From Euleptes europaea (taxonomy: Eukaryota > Chordata > Lepidosauria > Squamata > Sphaerodactylidae): 64,000 nt of DNA. The stretch is from the NCBI RefSeq assembly GCF_029931775.1, contig NC_079332.1, forward strand, positions 4,897,970-4,961,969. Direction: 5' to 3'. The position numbers were made by a program, and so were the translations under genes. A model generated the notes under the pieces. It was given only the letters and a program-made list of their open reading frames with translations, searched no databases and had not been told where the DNA came from. This document shows, piece after piece, positions 31,811-43,020 of this stretch; position 1 is the first letter of the stretch, and each line of letters starts with the position of its first letter.

Positions 31811-32119
31811 TATCTCTTGTTGGGTCTTCCTCTTTTCCTGCTGCCCTCAGCTTTTCCTAGCATGACTGTCTTTTCCAGTGACTTTTGCCTTCTCATAATG
31901 TGACCAAAATATGATAGCCTCAGTTTAGTCATTTTAGCTTCTAGGGTCAGTTCAGGCTTGATTTGATCTATAACCCACTGATTTGTTTTTGTTTTTTTTG
32001 GCAGTCCCCGGTATCCGTAACCCTCTCCTCCAACACCACATTTCAAAGGAGTCTACTTTCTTCCTGTCAGCTTTCTTCATTGTTACTATGATGGAGTGTA
32101 CTTTATGGATATAGTAGGA

Positions 32120-32292
32120 TTTCTAGGAAAAGAGGAAGACCCAACAAGAGATGGATTGATTCAATAAAGGGAGCCACAGCCCTCAGTTTGCAAGATCTGA
32201 GCAAGGCTGTCAAAGATAGGACATTTTGGAGGGCATTGATTCATAGGGTTGCCATGAGTTGGAGGCAACTTGACGGCACTTAACACATGCAC
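32120..32292 (+). repeat. BovB LINE 3' end (sense)
   Basis: AGGAAAAGAGGAAGACCCAAC to ACTTGACGGCACTTAACACA. It lies head-to-head with the antisense BovB copy just before it, forming a long imperfect inverted repeat around 32090-32120. Confidence 0.9.
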
Positions 32293-32331
32293 ACAGGATT
32301 TTTACAGTGTTTACACAGTATGTGAGATTGA

Positions 32332-32600
32332 ACAGAAGAAGAAGAAACAGAGTTGGTTTGTATATGCCGACTTTCTCTACCACTTAAGGAAGAATCAAAC
32401 CGGCTTACAATCACCTTACCTTCCCCTCCCCATGACACCCTGTGAAGTGGGTGGGGCTGAGAGAGCTCTAAGAGGACTGACTAGCTGCTCTCCAGGGTCT
32501 CCTACTTGCCTGGTCCCTTTAACTGGAGATGCCAGGGATTGAACCTGGGACCTTCTGCATGCCAAGCAGAGGCTCTACCACTGAACCACGGCCCTTCCTC
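32332..32600 (-). repeat. Composite of Sauria-type SINE and tRNA-Ala-like SINE
   Basis: The reversed 3' half of a Sauria-type SINE (32332-32470) is fused directly to the reversed head of a tRNA-Ala-like SINE (about 32476-32600, ending ACGGCCCTTCCTCC). Confidence 0.75.
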
Positions 32601-32854
32601 CTGTGCAACAATGACCGATTGCTTGGGATTGCTGGCTCTTACCCGGTCCAAATTGTTGCAGAGCTTCATGCCATCTGTCTGAGGATTTCCTTAAGGCATA
32701 TTCGTCTAAAAAAAGAGAGAGCTACGAGTTTGCAGATGGGTTCCTGAGCACACACAGAAAGTACTGACAGTAATTGAAATGTTGGGATTAATTCTGGGGC
32801 GGAGGGCGTTTCTCCAGAGAGGATACCCTGACATGCTGACCTGCCAGTATGATG

Positions 32855-33060
32855 TGGTGGTTAGCGTGTCGACCTAGAATATGGGAGACCTGGATTCAGA
32901 TCCTCACTGGGACCGGGAAGCTCACTGGGTGACCTTGGGCCAGTCACTCTCCCTCAGCCTTCCCTACCTCACAGGATTGTTGTGAGGATAAAAACGAGAG
33001 TGGAGAACTCCATCTGCTGCCCCAGGTGAGCAGGATAGATCCTGAGGTGGTAGGCTGGGC
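32855..33060 (+). repeat. Older tRNA-derived SINE
   Basis: GTGGTTAGCGTGTCGACCTAG (A-box-like) and GGATTCAGATCCTCACTGGG (B-box-like), then CTCACTGGGTGACCTTGGGC and GTTGTGAGGATAAAAACGAG. A similar degraded copy lies at about 13795-13995 and another at about 27730-27900. Confidence 0.6.
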
Positions 33061-33689
33061 TTGCGATCTGGCTTTGTGGACTGCAAATGTCAGAAAGATG
33101 CGAGAGCTGGAAAGCAGACAGGCAGTACACCGCTTGAAGCCGCAGAGCAGAATTAATGAACGGAGCAGATGGATACAGAACGGGACGCAAAGCTTTTGAT
33201 TTCCTAGCGCCGCTGCCTGCTTGACACATTGCCGGGGACATTGGTGAATGTCCTCCCCCCCATCTCAAAATATCATTGCTGAATGGCACAAGTTCACCTG
33301 TGGGGTTGAGCCGAGCTAATCGCATTCAGGCACGCCGTGAGCCGGCCTCAAAGGGGATGCGGAGCCCTGAAAGTACAGAACGTCTAGGGGTGACCTCTTC
33401 CCCGAGTGCCTTTACCTCGGTGGAGGTCATTCGCCCAGATGAAGGTAACCGGGAGCGAAGCGTGTTTTGTCCTTCCCTCTTCTCGCCTCGGTTAAGGGAG
33501 CAAAGGGTCAAAAGGGGCTCTCACTTGAGGCATTTCAAAGGCTGACGGAAGATGATTCACTTAAGGCCAATCAGCTCCTCCGAGTGAAGTTGGTTTGAGT
33601 TTTCACCTGAACTTACGCACATTCTGGCTGTCAGGCTGGAGGCTGGACGCCTCGTTCCAAAGAGGTGCTTGTGCGATGGTTAGGGTTGC

Positions 33690-34276
33690 CAACCTCCAGG
33701 CAGCGGCTGAAGAACTCCTGCTACTACAGCTGGTCTCTTGGCTGGAGAATTCTTTATGAATCCTGCTACAAGAACCTGGTTTTAGGTCTGTTGAAAGCTA
33801 CATTCAGGAAATCTGGGCTGATGAAGCCTGTTGGCAAAAACGTTTCCGGATAGAACATTCCCTTCTATCTCCAGCGCGTGGCTCTTTGTGGCCACGCCGG
33901 GACCTCCCGGTCTCCCGACCTCGCCTCGCGGCAAGAGGCGAAGAGTGCTAGCAGCCTCAGGGCGCATTTCCAGGACGCCGCTTTGGATCTTCGTTGATTA
34001 GGCCGCTTTTGCCTTGGCGTCCTGTATTGAACTCATACTTACCAACTTGCTTAGGGATCTTCATACCACAGTCTCTTTTTCTTTAGTGGCATCGTCACAG
34101 CCTCACAAAAATTGTATTGTGTATGTATATAGAGAATACCATAGTGATAACTTACACTGGATTAGAATTTTACAACTTATTACAAGACTGTTGTTATACA
34201 TTGAGCTCATGTGCTGTTTATTTTCTTACAACCTCCAGGCAGCGGCTGAAGATCTCCTGCTACTACAGCAGGTCTC
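33690..34276 (+). mobile_element. 491-bp insertion between 48-bp direct repeats, with hammerhead-like motif
   Basis: Direct repeats 33690-33737 and 34229-34276 differ at 2 of 48 positions and belong to the AGGGTTGCCAAC element. Between them lies 491 bp with a hammerhead-like core at 33811-33851: ATCTGG, CTGATGA, GCC TGTT GGC, AAAAAC (GAAAC expected), GTTT, CCGGAT. ATCTGG and CCGGAT pair over 6 bp. A Penelope-like origin is an inference. Confidence 0.5.
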
Positions 34277-34436
34277 CAGGCGACAGAGATCAGTCCCCCT
34301 GGAGAACATGGCCGCTTTGAAGGTAGACTCTATGGCGTTATACCCCACTGAAGTCCCTCCCCTCCCCAAACCCCGCTCTCCTCAGGCTCCACCCCCAAAA
34401 TCTCCAGGTATTTCCCAACCCAGAGCTGGCAACCCT
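34229..34436 (+). repeat. AGGGTTGCCAAC-type short interspersed element
   Basis: Body CAACCTCCAGGCAGCGGCTG, GGAGAACATGGCCGCTTTGA and CTCCAGGTATTTCCCAACCC, ending GAGCTGGCAACCCT. The 5' terminus (AGGGTTGC) is at 33683-33690, separated by the insertion described at 33690-34276. Confidence 0.7.
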
Positions 34437-34796
34437 AGCGATGGCGTAGTACCGACAGAGCAAGGTGGGGCTGCCGGCCTGGTTTTGGGGGCCCTTGGCC
34501 CCTGCCCTAGTGGGGCAGTTGCCACTGGTTTTCGCCATCCATGCATATTTTCACACAGCGCTAAAGGCGGAAAGGTTTGAGTCATCTGTTCCTCTGGTGT
34601 ATGCATGCATTTCATTTGTCACACTGTCATCTCTGGTCAAAACAAGAGTTTTGCCCGTTTTAGAAGCACTGCCAGAAAAGGCGCAGCCCCTGCAAACAGA
34701 GGCGATGGGGGCGGGGGCGCACAGCATGAGAAATGATGGGGAGATCACGTTGCTCTAAAAAAACATGAAAATTACTGATTTTCAGCATCGAGATTC

Positions 34797-35101
<305 letters not shown>

Positions 35102-35171
35102 GGTTGACTACTGTAGGAAGCCAAAGAGAGTAAGCAGAAGGACATACCTTCAACTCCTACCAGATAAATGT

Positions 35172-35393
35172 AAGGGGAGGGGCTGTGGCTCAGTGGCAGA
35201 GCATCTGCTTGACATGCAGAAGGTCCCAGGTTCAATCCCTGGCATCCTCAGTTAAAGGGACTAGGCAAGCAGGTGATGTGAAGGACCTCTGCCTGAGACC
35301 CTGGAGAGCCACTGCCGGTCTGAGTAGACAATACTGACTTTGGTGGATCAGGGGTCTGATTCAATAGAAGGCAGCTTCATGTGTGTTCATGTG
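35172..35393 (+). repeat. tRNA-Ala-like SINE
   Basis: Consensus-like full-length copy, GGGGAGGGGCTGTGGCTCAG to GCAGCTTCATGTGTGTTC, 70 bp after the GATA/GACA microsatellite. Confidence 0.85.
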
Positions 35394-36274
35394 TCAACTG
35401 CTGACTTCTCGAGCCTGTCCTTTGGCGGGGCTGAGAAGAGGAGCAACACAACCCATGGGAGGGGAAGGTAGGACCGAGCATGCTGGTGGCTATGGATACC
35501 ACTCTGGCTCATCAATTTTGGGACTTTTGCCCAGGAAAGACACACAACCCAGCTTTTAGTGCAAAAAATGTTTCAATTCGATAATGTCCTAATAAGCCAA
35601 GAACGATCGTTTATCAAGGGGTGACGCAGGGTAGGAGCTTCGCAGGCAATCTGTTGGATCCTACCTTTCGTGGGTGGGGGACGTTCAGGAGAACTGAGTT
35701 GCGTGGTTGCCATGGCAGCGGAAAACGACGGAGGGAGTGGTGCCCACCCTTTGGGGGCCACCTTGGACAGAGGTGCCCCCCCCAGTTTCCTCACCAGTTG
35801 ATTTCATCATGTTTTCACAAAAAGGGTCGAGGCCGTTGCCGAGGGCCCGTGACTTCAGCGATCAACACAAGACGCTGCGTCCCGAGACATGATGATGGAT
35901 GAAACCATTTCGGTTTCCTCGGGTTCTGCTAATGTACAATATAGATTGGTACGGTTTCATTACAGCCCCCTCCTCTTGCGCCGTGTCGCTTGACCAGGAG
36001 TTTTCCCTTCCCATTCTGACTACTTCGGTCTTGGTTACGGGACAATCTGTCCTTGCGAGTTAATTAATGGAAAATGTTCATTAGGAGAGAGAGCACATGG
36101 GGGGGGGGGAACGGGCATTGTTTTTTGTTCCAGTGCTTCGTTTCTCTTTCGTGGGCCATCATTGTCAAATGTCCTTCTTGTGCCATCGACTCCATGTTAC
36201 AATTAATCACAGACTTTTAGATATGCTTTATGACATTTTGTTATCTGCAAAAAGCCAGCCATTCGACTGGCAAA

Positions 36275-36590
36275 CATGGTGTAGTGTTAAGGGCGGTGGT
36301 TTGGACTGGTGGAGTCAGTCCAAACCATCTGGAGAGAACTGGGTTTGATTCCCCACTCCTCCACATGAGCGGTGGAGGCTAATCTGGTGAACTGGGTTTG
36401 TTTCCCCACTCCTACACACGAAGCCAGCTGGGTGACCTTGGGCAAGTCACAGCTTTCTTAGAACTCTCTCAGCCCCACCTACCTCACAGGATGTCTGTTG
36501 TGGGGAGGGGAAGGGAAGGTGATTGTAAGCCGGTTTGATTCTGCCTTAAGTGGTAGAGGTAAATAAAAACCTCCTCCTCCTCCACCACCG
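36275..36590 (+). repeat. Sauria-type tRNA SINE
   Basis: Head ACATGGTGTAGTGTTAAGGG, a small local duplication after GGTGGAGTCAGTCC, B box GGTTTGATTCCCC, and a CTCCTCCTCC-type tail. Confidence 0.82.
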
Positions 36591-37343
36591 AACTACTAAT
36601 GCTGCTATCCTACACAGCTTTTCTTGACAGCAAGTCCTGTGGGATTCAGTGGACCCCTTACTCTTGAGTAAATGTGCACTGGGTCGGGTTGCATGAAGGG
36701 GTTAACCCGAGCAGCTCTAATCGTAGAGATGCTAGCAACATCTCCCCCTATCAATTAAAATTTAATCACTGCCATGGTTTCCAAGATCTTGAAAAATGTC
36801 CCTATTCCTCGAGGAAATTAATATAGCTGAGTTGTTCCTCTCTAAATCTTAGGCAATATGCCAGTGTCAGTAATGAGGGTAAGCTTCCAGACATTCTCAA
36901 GTGGCTGCAGTCACATTATGCTTTCTGATTCTGAGCTATTTAACACACCTAGCAGAGATTAATCTGTTAAATGTTTAACCTCTTCTGAGCTTCTGGGTCA
37001 AATTCTTGTTCTGAAAATTGTGATTCGGGGGGGGGGAAAGGATCAACTCTTCACTCAAAAGGCTTAGGCTGGGGACGGAGGGAGTGTATTTTATTTTTTC
37101 CTCTGCCAGAATGTTGGCTTGAAATAAGTATTTTATCGACATTCTTCCCACCTTGGCACCTGGCAAATGGGCTTTGCAAGATTATGGATTCTCCCCCCCC
37201 CCCCAAAAAAAAAAAACCCTCCTGCAAAACCTGTTTCAACAGAGGTGAATGGGAAAGGAGAAATTATAACGTACAAATAGCTTCTAGTCAGTCATAATGC
37301 AAAAATCATGGTTAGTTTGGGAAAGCAAACTACAGCTCCCATA

Positions 37344-37562
37344 TGGGGATGGGCCACGGCTCAGTGTTAGAGCATTTGCTTGGCATGCAGAAGGTCCCAG
37401 GTTCAATCCCTGGCATCTCCAGCTTGAAGGATCAGGGCAGCAGGTGATGTGAAAGGCCTCTGCCTGAGACCCTGGGGTGCTGCTGCCAGTCAGAGCAGAC
37501 AAAATTGGCCTTGACGTGACCAATAGTCTGATTAAGTTTGAAGGTAACTTTACATGTTCATG
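37344..37562 (+). repeat. tRNA-Ala-like SINE
   Basis: Head ATGGGCCACGGCTCAGTG, B box GGTTCAATCCC, and end GGTAACTTTACATGTTCATG. Confidence 0.82.
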
Positions 37563-37937
37563 ATTGCTCTGCTCCTAATTTGGGTTGACAGCTGCTGGTT
37601 TGATAGCTTTATGTCCGGGGAGGAGGGTGCCTGGGCTCAAAACAGGATCACCTGAGCTTGCAAAAGCAGGGGCATTTGTCAGGCACCTTGACGAACCAAA
37701 CATCGCGGCTGGGAGACTTCGTTCAGCTTAGCAAATCACAAGTTTTGCAGGGACGAAGCAATCAGCGGTTTGTAGGCCTGCGTGGACAAAGAGATGGGTT
37801 CACTACTAGGGAAGCTACGAGCCTGAGTTGCTCCCAGTGGCAAGGGGGATGAGTGCAAACTGTGGCTGACAAACCAGTTACAAAGTTTGGTGCTGATTTC
37901 TCACTCCCCTTCCCCCTGATCTATTGGAGCGTTTGCG

Positions 37938-38440
37938 TTCATAGAATCATAGAGTTGGAAGGGACCACTAGGGTAATCTAGTCCAACCCCCTGCACAACG
38001 CAGGAAATCCACAACCATCTCCCCACCACACCCCCACTGACCCCACCTCCCGAGGAAGCCTGTTCCACTGAGGAACCGCTCTAACTGTTAGAAAATTCTT
38101 CCTAATGTCTAGACGGAAACTCTTTTGATTTAATTTCAACCCGTTGGTTCTGGTCCGACCTTCTGGGGCCACAGAAAACAACTCGGCACCCTCCTCTATA
38201 TGACAGCCCCTCAAGTACTTGAAGATGGTTATCATATCCCCTCTCAGTCTTCTCCTCTTCAGGCTAAACATACCAGCTCCTTCAGCCTTTCCTCACAGGA
38301 CTTTGTCTCCAGACCCCTTGCCATCTTTGTTGACCCTCCTGTGGACCCGTTCCAGCTTGTCTACATCTTTCTTAAATTACGGAGCCCAGAACTGAACACA
38401 GTATTCTAGGTGAGGTCTAATCAGAGCAGAGTAATATGTC
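37938..38440 (-). repeat. CR1 LINE 3' end (antisense)
   Basis: TCATAGAATCATAGAGTTGG start; the antisense frame reads MFSLKRRRLRGDMITIFKYL. It is missing the middle of the 3' UTR (jump after CCCCACTGACCCC). Confidence 0.9.
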
Positions 38441-39005
38441 ACAGCTATCCAGAGTTTGGTCAAACCGCAGTTTATCGCGAAGTCTGAATGCAGCCCCACA
38501 GTGACTCCAAATTCTCTGTTTCGGAAGCTCTGTACTTCATGGGTGGAAAAAATTGATGGGATTCATTGAGCAGGGCAATTTTTCTGTCCACAGGAATCAG
38601 TCACAGTCCTTGGATCAGTGAAGCCATTGTTTCCTATCAATCCGGATGTCAGGCAGGTTGGGTACCAGATGTCCGCGTGTAGGGGCAGCCCGCTTCAAAA
38701 CAGACAGCTCACGTAGAAAACGCACGGCAGAAAACTCCTTGAACTATGAACATTATATATGACAGCGGGGGGAAAATTGCTGCGTTCCGAGTGGGCTCTT
38801 GGCTTCGCTTTTTGATAATGCACAGTGGCAAAAGGTGTAACGCTATTAAGAAGAGAAGTGGATTGCGCAGGGAAGAAAAGGACGGAAGGAAGAAAGCCCC
38901 ACACCTTGTTATTAGGTCTTCAGCAGCAGGGAAAGATGATTAAGACTTTCTTCTGCACTTGGCTCCAAAGTTCTAGAAGCACTACTTTCTTCCAAAGTTA
39001 ACACG

Positions 39006-39297
39006 AAATCATAGAATCATGGAGTGGAAAGGGACCACCAGGGTTATCTAGTCCAACCCCTTGCACAATGCGGGAAATTCACAACTACCTCCCCTCCCCA
39101 CACCCCCAGTGACCCCCTACTCCATGCCCAGAAGATGGCTAAGGTGCCCTTCCTCTCATGATCTGCCAAAGGTCATAGAAGCAGCATTGCTGACAGACGG
39201 CCATCTAGCCTCTTCTTAAAAACCACCAGGGAAGGAGAGCTCACCACCTCCCGAGGAAGCCTGTTCAACTGAGGAACTGCTCTAACTGTTAGAAAAA
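39006..39297 (-). repeat. CR1 LINE 3' end (antisense), short
   Basis: AATCATAGAATCATGGAGTGG to ACTGCTCTAACTGTTAGAAA, 3' UTR only. Confidence 0.88.
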
Positions 39298-39589
39298 CAG
39301 ACTATTAAGAGTTTCCAGATAGCCCTCACACAGGCCGGGTTCAGCCCTGCTAGCTGAACGCATGAACAATTTTCTTTGAAGAACTTTGTGTTTGAGGTGA
39401 CAACTGGCAATATGGGGCGGGGGGGAATAATCATTGATGGCGTTAGATCCTTGACAGCTCATTTGCACGCGCAAGCTGTCCCGCAGCGGCGCTGTCATCG
39501 AACAGTGACTGTGCAAGTGTGAACCGGCCTCCCCTGGGAGCCATTTCACAGGTGATTTTCACCCGGGCCGCGAGTATTTCTTCCCACCA

Positions 39590-39937
39590 TGCATAGTTAA
39601 TTTGTGGAACTCCCTGCCCCAGGATGTGGTAATGGCTGCCAACATGGAAGGCTTTAAGAGGGGAGTGGACATGTTCATGGAGGAGAGGGCTATCCATGGC
39701 TACTAGTCAAAATGGATATTAGCCATGATGCATACCTATTCCATCCAGTCTCAGAGGAGCATGCCTATGATATTAGGTGCTTTGGAACACAGGCAGGATA
39801 ATGCTGCTGCTGCAGTCGTCTCGTTTGTGGGCTTCCTAGAGGCGTAGAGGCACCTGGTTAGTCACTGTGTGAACAGACTGCGGGGACTTGATGGGCCTTG
39901 GTCTGATCCAGCATGGCTTTTCTCATGTTGTTATGTT
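39590..39937 (+). repeat. L3-like CR1-clade LINE 3' end (sense)
   Basis: Sense copy from TAATTTGTGGAACTCCCTGC (reads [19 protein letters not shown]) to TTTTCTCATGTTGTTATGTTC, the terminal repeat. Confidence 0.88.
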
Positions 39938-41153
39938 CTAGTTATGATGCACACCTGTTCTAGTTATGATGCTCACAATTCAGAAAGCTCTCCCAGAGGA
40001 GACCTGGTAGGCTCCTTCCCCAATGTTCTTCCATCAGCAAGTAAAACTTGTTTTATTTTTAAAAGCCTTTTCCGGCAACAGCCTCAAATGTCTCTGAGAT
40101 GGCTGCTCTGTTGGGAGTCGTTACAGTTCACCGCTGCCGCAGACACCTTAAAGTGGATTTGGATCGTGTTTAATGGAATTGTTGAGTTTTGTCGGAAGAT
40201 CTCCGTTGTGTTCTTCAAAGGCGTATGTTGCCTCGGGCGAATAGTTCACACAGCCCTCCCTCCTTTCTAGTACCTAAAACGGGGACGGGTTAATGCCCTC
40301 GGATTTTGAAGAGCAGAGAGAAAAATCATAGTGTTCATTTTGAAGGGAAGGGCTTCCATTTCACATTGGGAAGTTCTTGTGCTGAACAAAACCAGGCAGG
40401 TAACACGCTGGGGTGGGAACCAATTTTGAAGCCAGGCTCCCGTCTCCCTGTCCTTCAGAACGCCGTCTTTCATACAATCGGCGGCTTAACAAAAAAACAG
40501 AAGGCCAGCAAAGCCCCAAAATGCTTTTAAAGGCGCCATGACAGGCCTGGAAAATCATTACAAAAAAACGTTGATTAACATTAAGAAGCAGCTTGGGACG
40601 AGAAGCTTGGGACGAGAAGGTTGCTGCAAAATTACGGCGGGGGGTTGCAGTTTGCGAGGCTAATTAGGCGGACACGCGGGGTCTCGGAAATAATCACAGC
40701 CCACATTGATGGTGAGCTTCCTGAATGGTCAAACTGTTTCCCTTCTTTTCCCTTGTTGCAATTCTTGGAAAGACCCTGAGAGGTAGGCCAATATTATGCT
40801 CTTTGTCTTATATTTTCTGAAGTGGAGAGAGAGAGCTGTTTGCCTTCGATCGCTCAGTTTGAGCCAGGAGCCAGGAACTTCCCCATCTTTGGTTCCATCT
40901 GTTGGGACAAGCTACACGTTATGAGGGAGAGCCATTTTGGAACGGTTTCTAGCATTCGTGAAGTGGATCGGCCGATGGTGTCGGGAGACCCTTTCCCTTG
41001 CACAGTTATCCCTGCCGAAGCAACCCTGTGTGGTATTTTGGTTAGAGTGCCAAGAATAGGACTAGAAAACTTTGTGTCCCAATATCTGCTCAGTCATAAA
41101 GCTCACCAGGCGATCCTGGGCCAGTCAATTCCTCACCCTACACAAGCTAGGAT

Positions 41154-41355
41154 AGGGTTGCCAACTCCAGATTAGGAAATTCCTGGAGATTTGGGGGTGG
41201 ACCCTGGGGAGGAAGGGGTTTGGGGAATGGAGGGACCTCAGCTGGGTATAATGCCATACAGTCCAAAGCAGCCATTTTGTCCAGGGGAACTGACCTCTGG
41301 AGATCAGTTGTAACTCCAGGAGGTCTCCAGGTGCTACCTGCATGTTGGCAACCCT
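41154..41355 (-). repeat. AGGGTTGCCAAC-type element, complete with inverted ends
   Basis: 202 bp bounded by AGGGTTGCCAAC and its exact complement GTTGGCAACCCT. The body is antisense to the 34229 copy (CAGCCATTTTGTCCAGGGGAA). This looks like a non-autonomous DNA element (MITE). No clear target duplication is seen. Confidence 0.72.
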
Positions 41356-41794
41356 AGCTTGGCACCAACCTGCATATGAGCCAAGGGTCTGCCACCTTCA
41401 GATGCAGTTCTGCCCCCCGAGTAAGTCAGGCGCAATCGCTGGGGGTTAGCTCCCGTTTAGGCTGGGAAGAGTCACGGGGGCTGAGAGGTTGCCGTCAAAA
41501 TCTGCAGCCGCGGGCACCTCCAGCCGAAAGCTGTCAAACGTTCAGCACATCTTGAATGGCTTGGCACAGGCAGAACGGCAAAGAGCCGGTATAACAGGCT
41601 AAATGATGCTCTCTTGCATAATGTAGGGACTGAGACCGGGGAAGAGAAGAGCGAAGAACTCTGAGCGGGGCCCTCTATAATGAGGCCACCCATAGCAGTT
41701 GCCTCAGGCAGCAGATTTTAGGGGGCAGCAGCCTCTTTGACCCCCCCCCCCACAACTGCTTGAAAAACCAGCATTGGATGCCCTGCCGAAAGGG

Positions 41795-42219
41795 TTGCCA
41801 ACCTCCAGGTGCTCCAGTACAAAAGTAGCAAAAAATTCTTATTGGTGCTTACACATAGGACATCAACAATACAAGAGTGAAAGATACATATAAGAACAGT
41901 CAAAGTTATATACAGTATGTACAATCTAAGTAAGGTGCAGTCCCAGTGCACCAATTGCCATGTTCTTTCAAGTAAATGTTGTATTTTCTTCAAAAAGTCC
42001 AATAGTAGGTACTACCCCAAAAGCACACTTTTTGGGAAAAGGTGGGGGACGGCCGTTTCAAATCTTTTCTTCAGCCCCAAACAGTAAACATATCCAAATC
42101 GTACCCAATAGTAAAATCTTCCACTCTCGGCTTCACTTTAGAGTATCCCTCCGGGAGCTCGGGGAACTGAGAACAGAGTGGAAGATGTTACTATTGGGTA
42201 CAATTTGGATATGTTTACT
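41795..42219. repeat. Broken AGGGTTGCCAAC copy followed by a hairpin-bearing repeat
   Basis: The MITE-like start AGGGTTGCCAACCTCCAGGT (41791 on) stops after GTGCTCCAG. An unrecognised AT-rich segment follows (TTCTTATTGGTGCTTACAC...). At its end lies an inverted repeat, 42083-42127 against 42175-42219, with 2 mismatches in 45 bp. Confidence 0.6.
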
Positions 42220-42400
42220 GAGTCAGACCCTCGGTCTGTCAAGATCAGTCTTTTCTGCTCTGACTGTCAGTGGCTTTCCCAGGTCTCAGGCCGAGGTCTT
42301 TCCCATCACTTGCTGCCTGGTCTTTTCGAATGGAGATGCCAGTGATGAGACTGATGCCTTCTACGTGCAAGGCAGAGGCTCTTCCACTGAGCCACATACC
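42218..42400 (-). repeat. tRNA-Ala-like SINE (antisense)
   Basis: Reversed copy, ACTGAGTCAGACCCTCGGTC to TCCACTGAGCCACATACC. It abuts the CR1 copy at 42400-43020. Confidence 0.78.
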
Positions 42401-43020
42401 TCAGAGTTCGAAGGGACCACCAGGGTCATCTAGTCCAACCCCCCTGCACAATGCAGGAAATTTAAAACTACCTCCCCCCACACCCCCAGTGACCCCCATT
42501 ACATTCCCAGAAGATGGCCAAGGTGCCCTCCCTCTCATCATCTGCTTAAGGTCATAGAATCAGCATTGCTGACAGATGACCATCTAGCCTCTGCTTAGAA
42601 ACCTCCAGGGAAGGAGAGCTCACCACCTCCCGAGGAAGCCTGTTCCACTGAGGAACCACTCTAACTGTTAGAAAATTCTTCCTGATGTCTAGATGGAAAC
42701 TCATTTGATTTAATTTCAACCCATTGGTTCTCGTCCGACCTTCTTGGGCAACAGAAAACAACTCGGCACCCTCCTCTATATGACAGCCCTTCAAGTACTT
42801 GAAGATGGTTATCGCATCCCCTCTCAGTCTTCTCCTCTTCAGGCTAAACATACCCAGCTCCTTCAACCTTTCCTCATAGGACTTGGTCTCCAGACACCCC
42901 TCGCCATCTTAGCTGCCCTCCTCTGGACCCGTTCCAGCTTGTCTACATCTTTCTTAAATCGTGGTGCCCAAAACTGAACACAGTACTCTAGATGAGGTCC
43001 AACCAGAGCAGAGTAAAGCG
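42400..43020 (-). repeat. CR1 LINE 3' end (antisense)
   Basis: CAGAGTTCGAAGGGACCACC to CCAGAGCAGAGTAAAGCG. The antisense frame keeps the ORF2 C-terminus (MKELGMFSLKRRRLRGDAIT). Confidence 0.92.

Larger units (their letters stand above)
31313..32090 (-). repeat. BovB LINE 3' end (antisense) carrying two insertions
   Basis: RTE-BovB C-terminus in antisense: AAGTGCCCTCAAGTCGCTTCC at the start, and the reverse frame reads [19 protein letters not shown] and [11 protein letters not shown]. It is interrupted by elements at 31428-31535 and 31577-31810, each with its own target-site duplication. Confidence 0.9.

Noticed and set aside
31810-32046. Antisense frame with GHIMRRQ and GRPNKR as a host gene
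   Set aside because: It is the C-terminus of the BovB reverse transcriptase, repeated elsewhere in the window.
33276-33545. 89-codon plus-strand frame rich in Arg/Ser/Glu
   Set aside because: No similarity, no splice or promoter signals, and length within chance expectation.
42552-42866. Antisense frame reading MKELGMFSLKRRRLRGD as a host gene
   Set aside because: It is the C-terminus of CR1 ORF2, present in several copies in the window.
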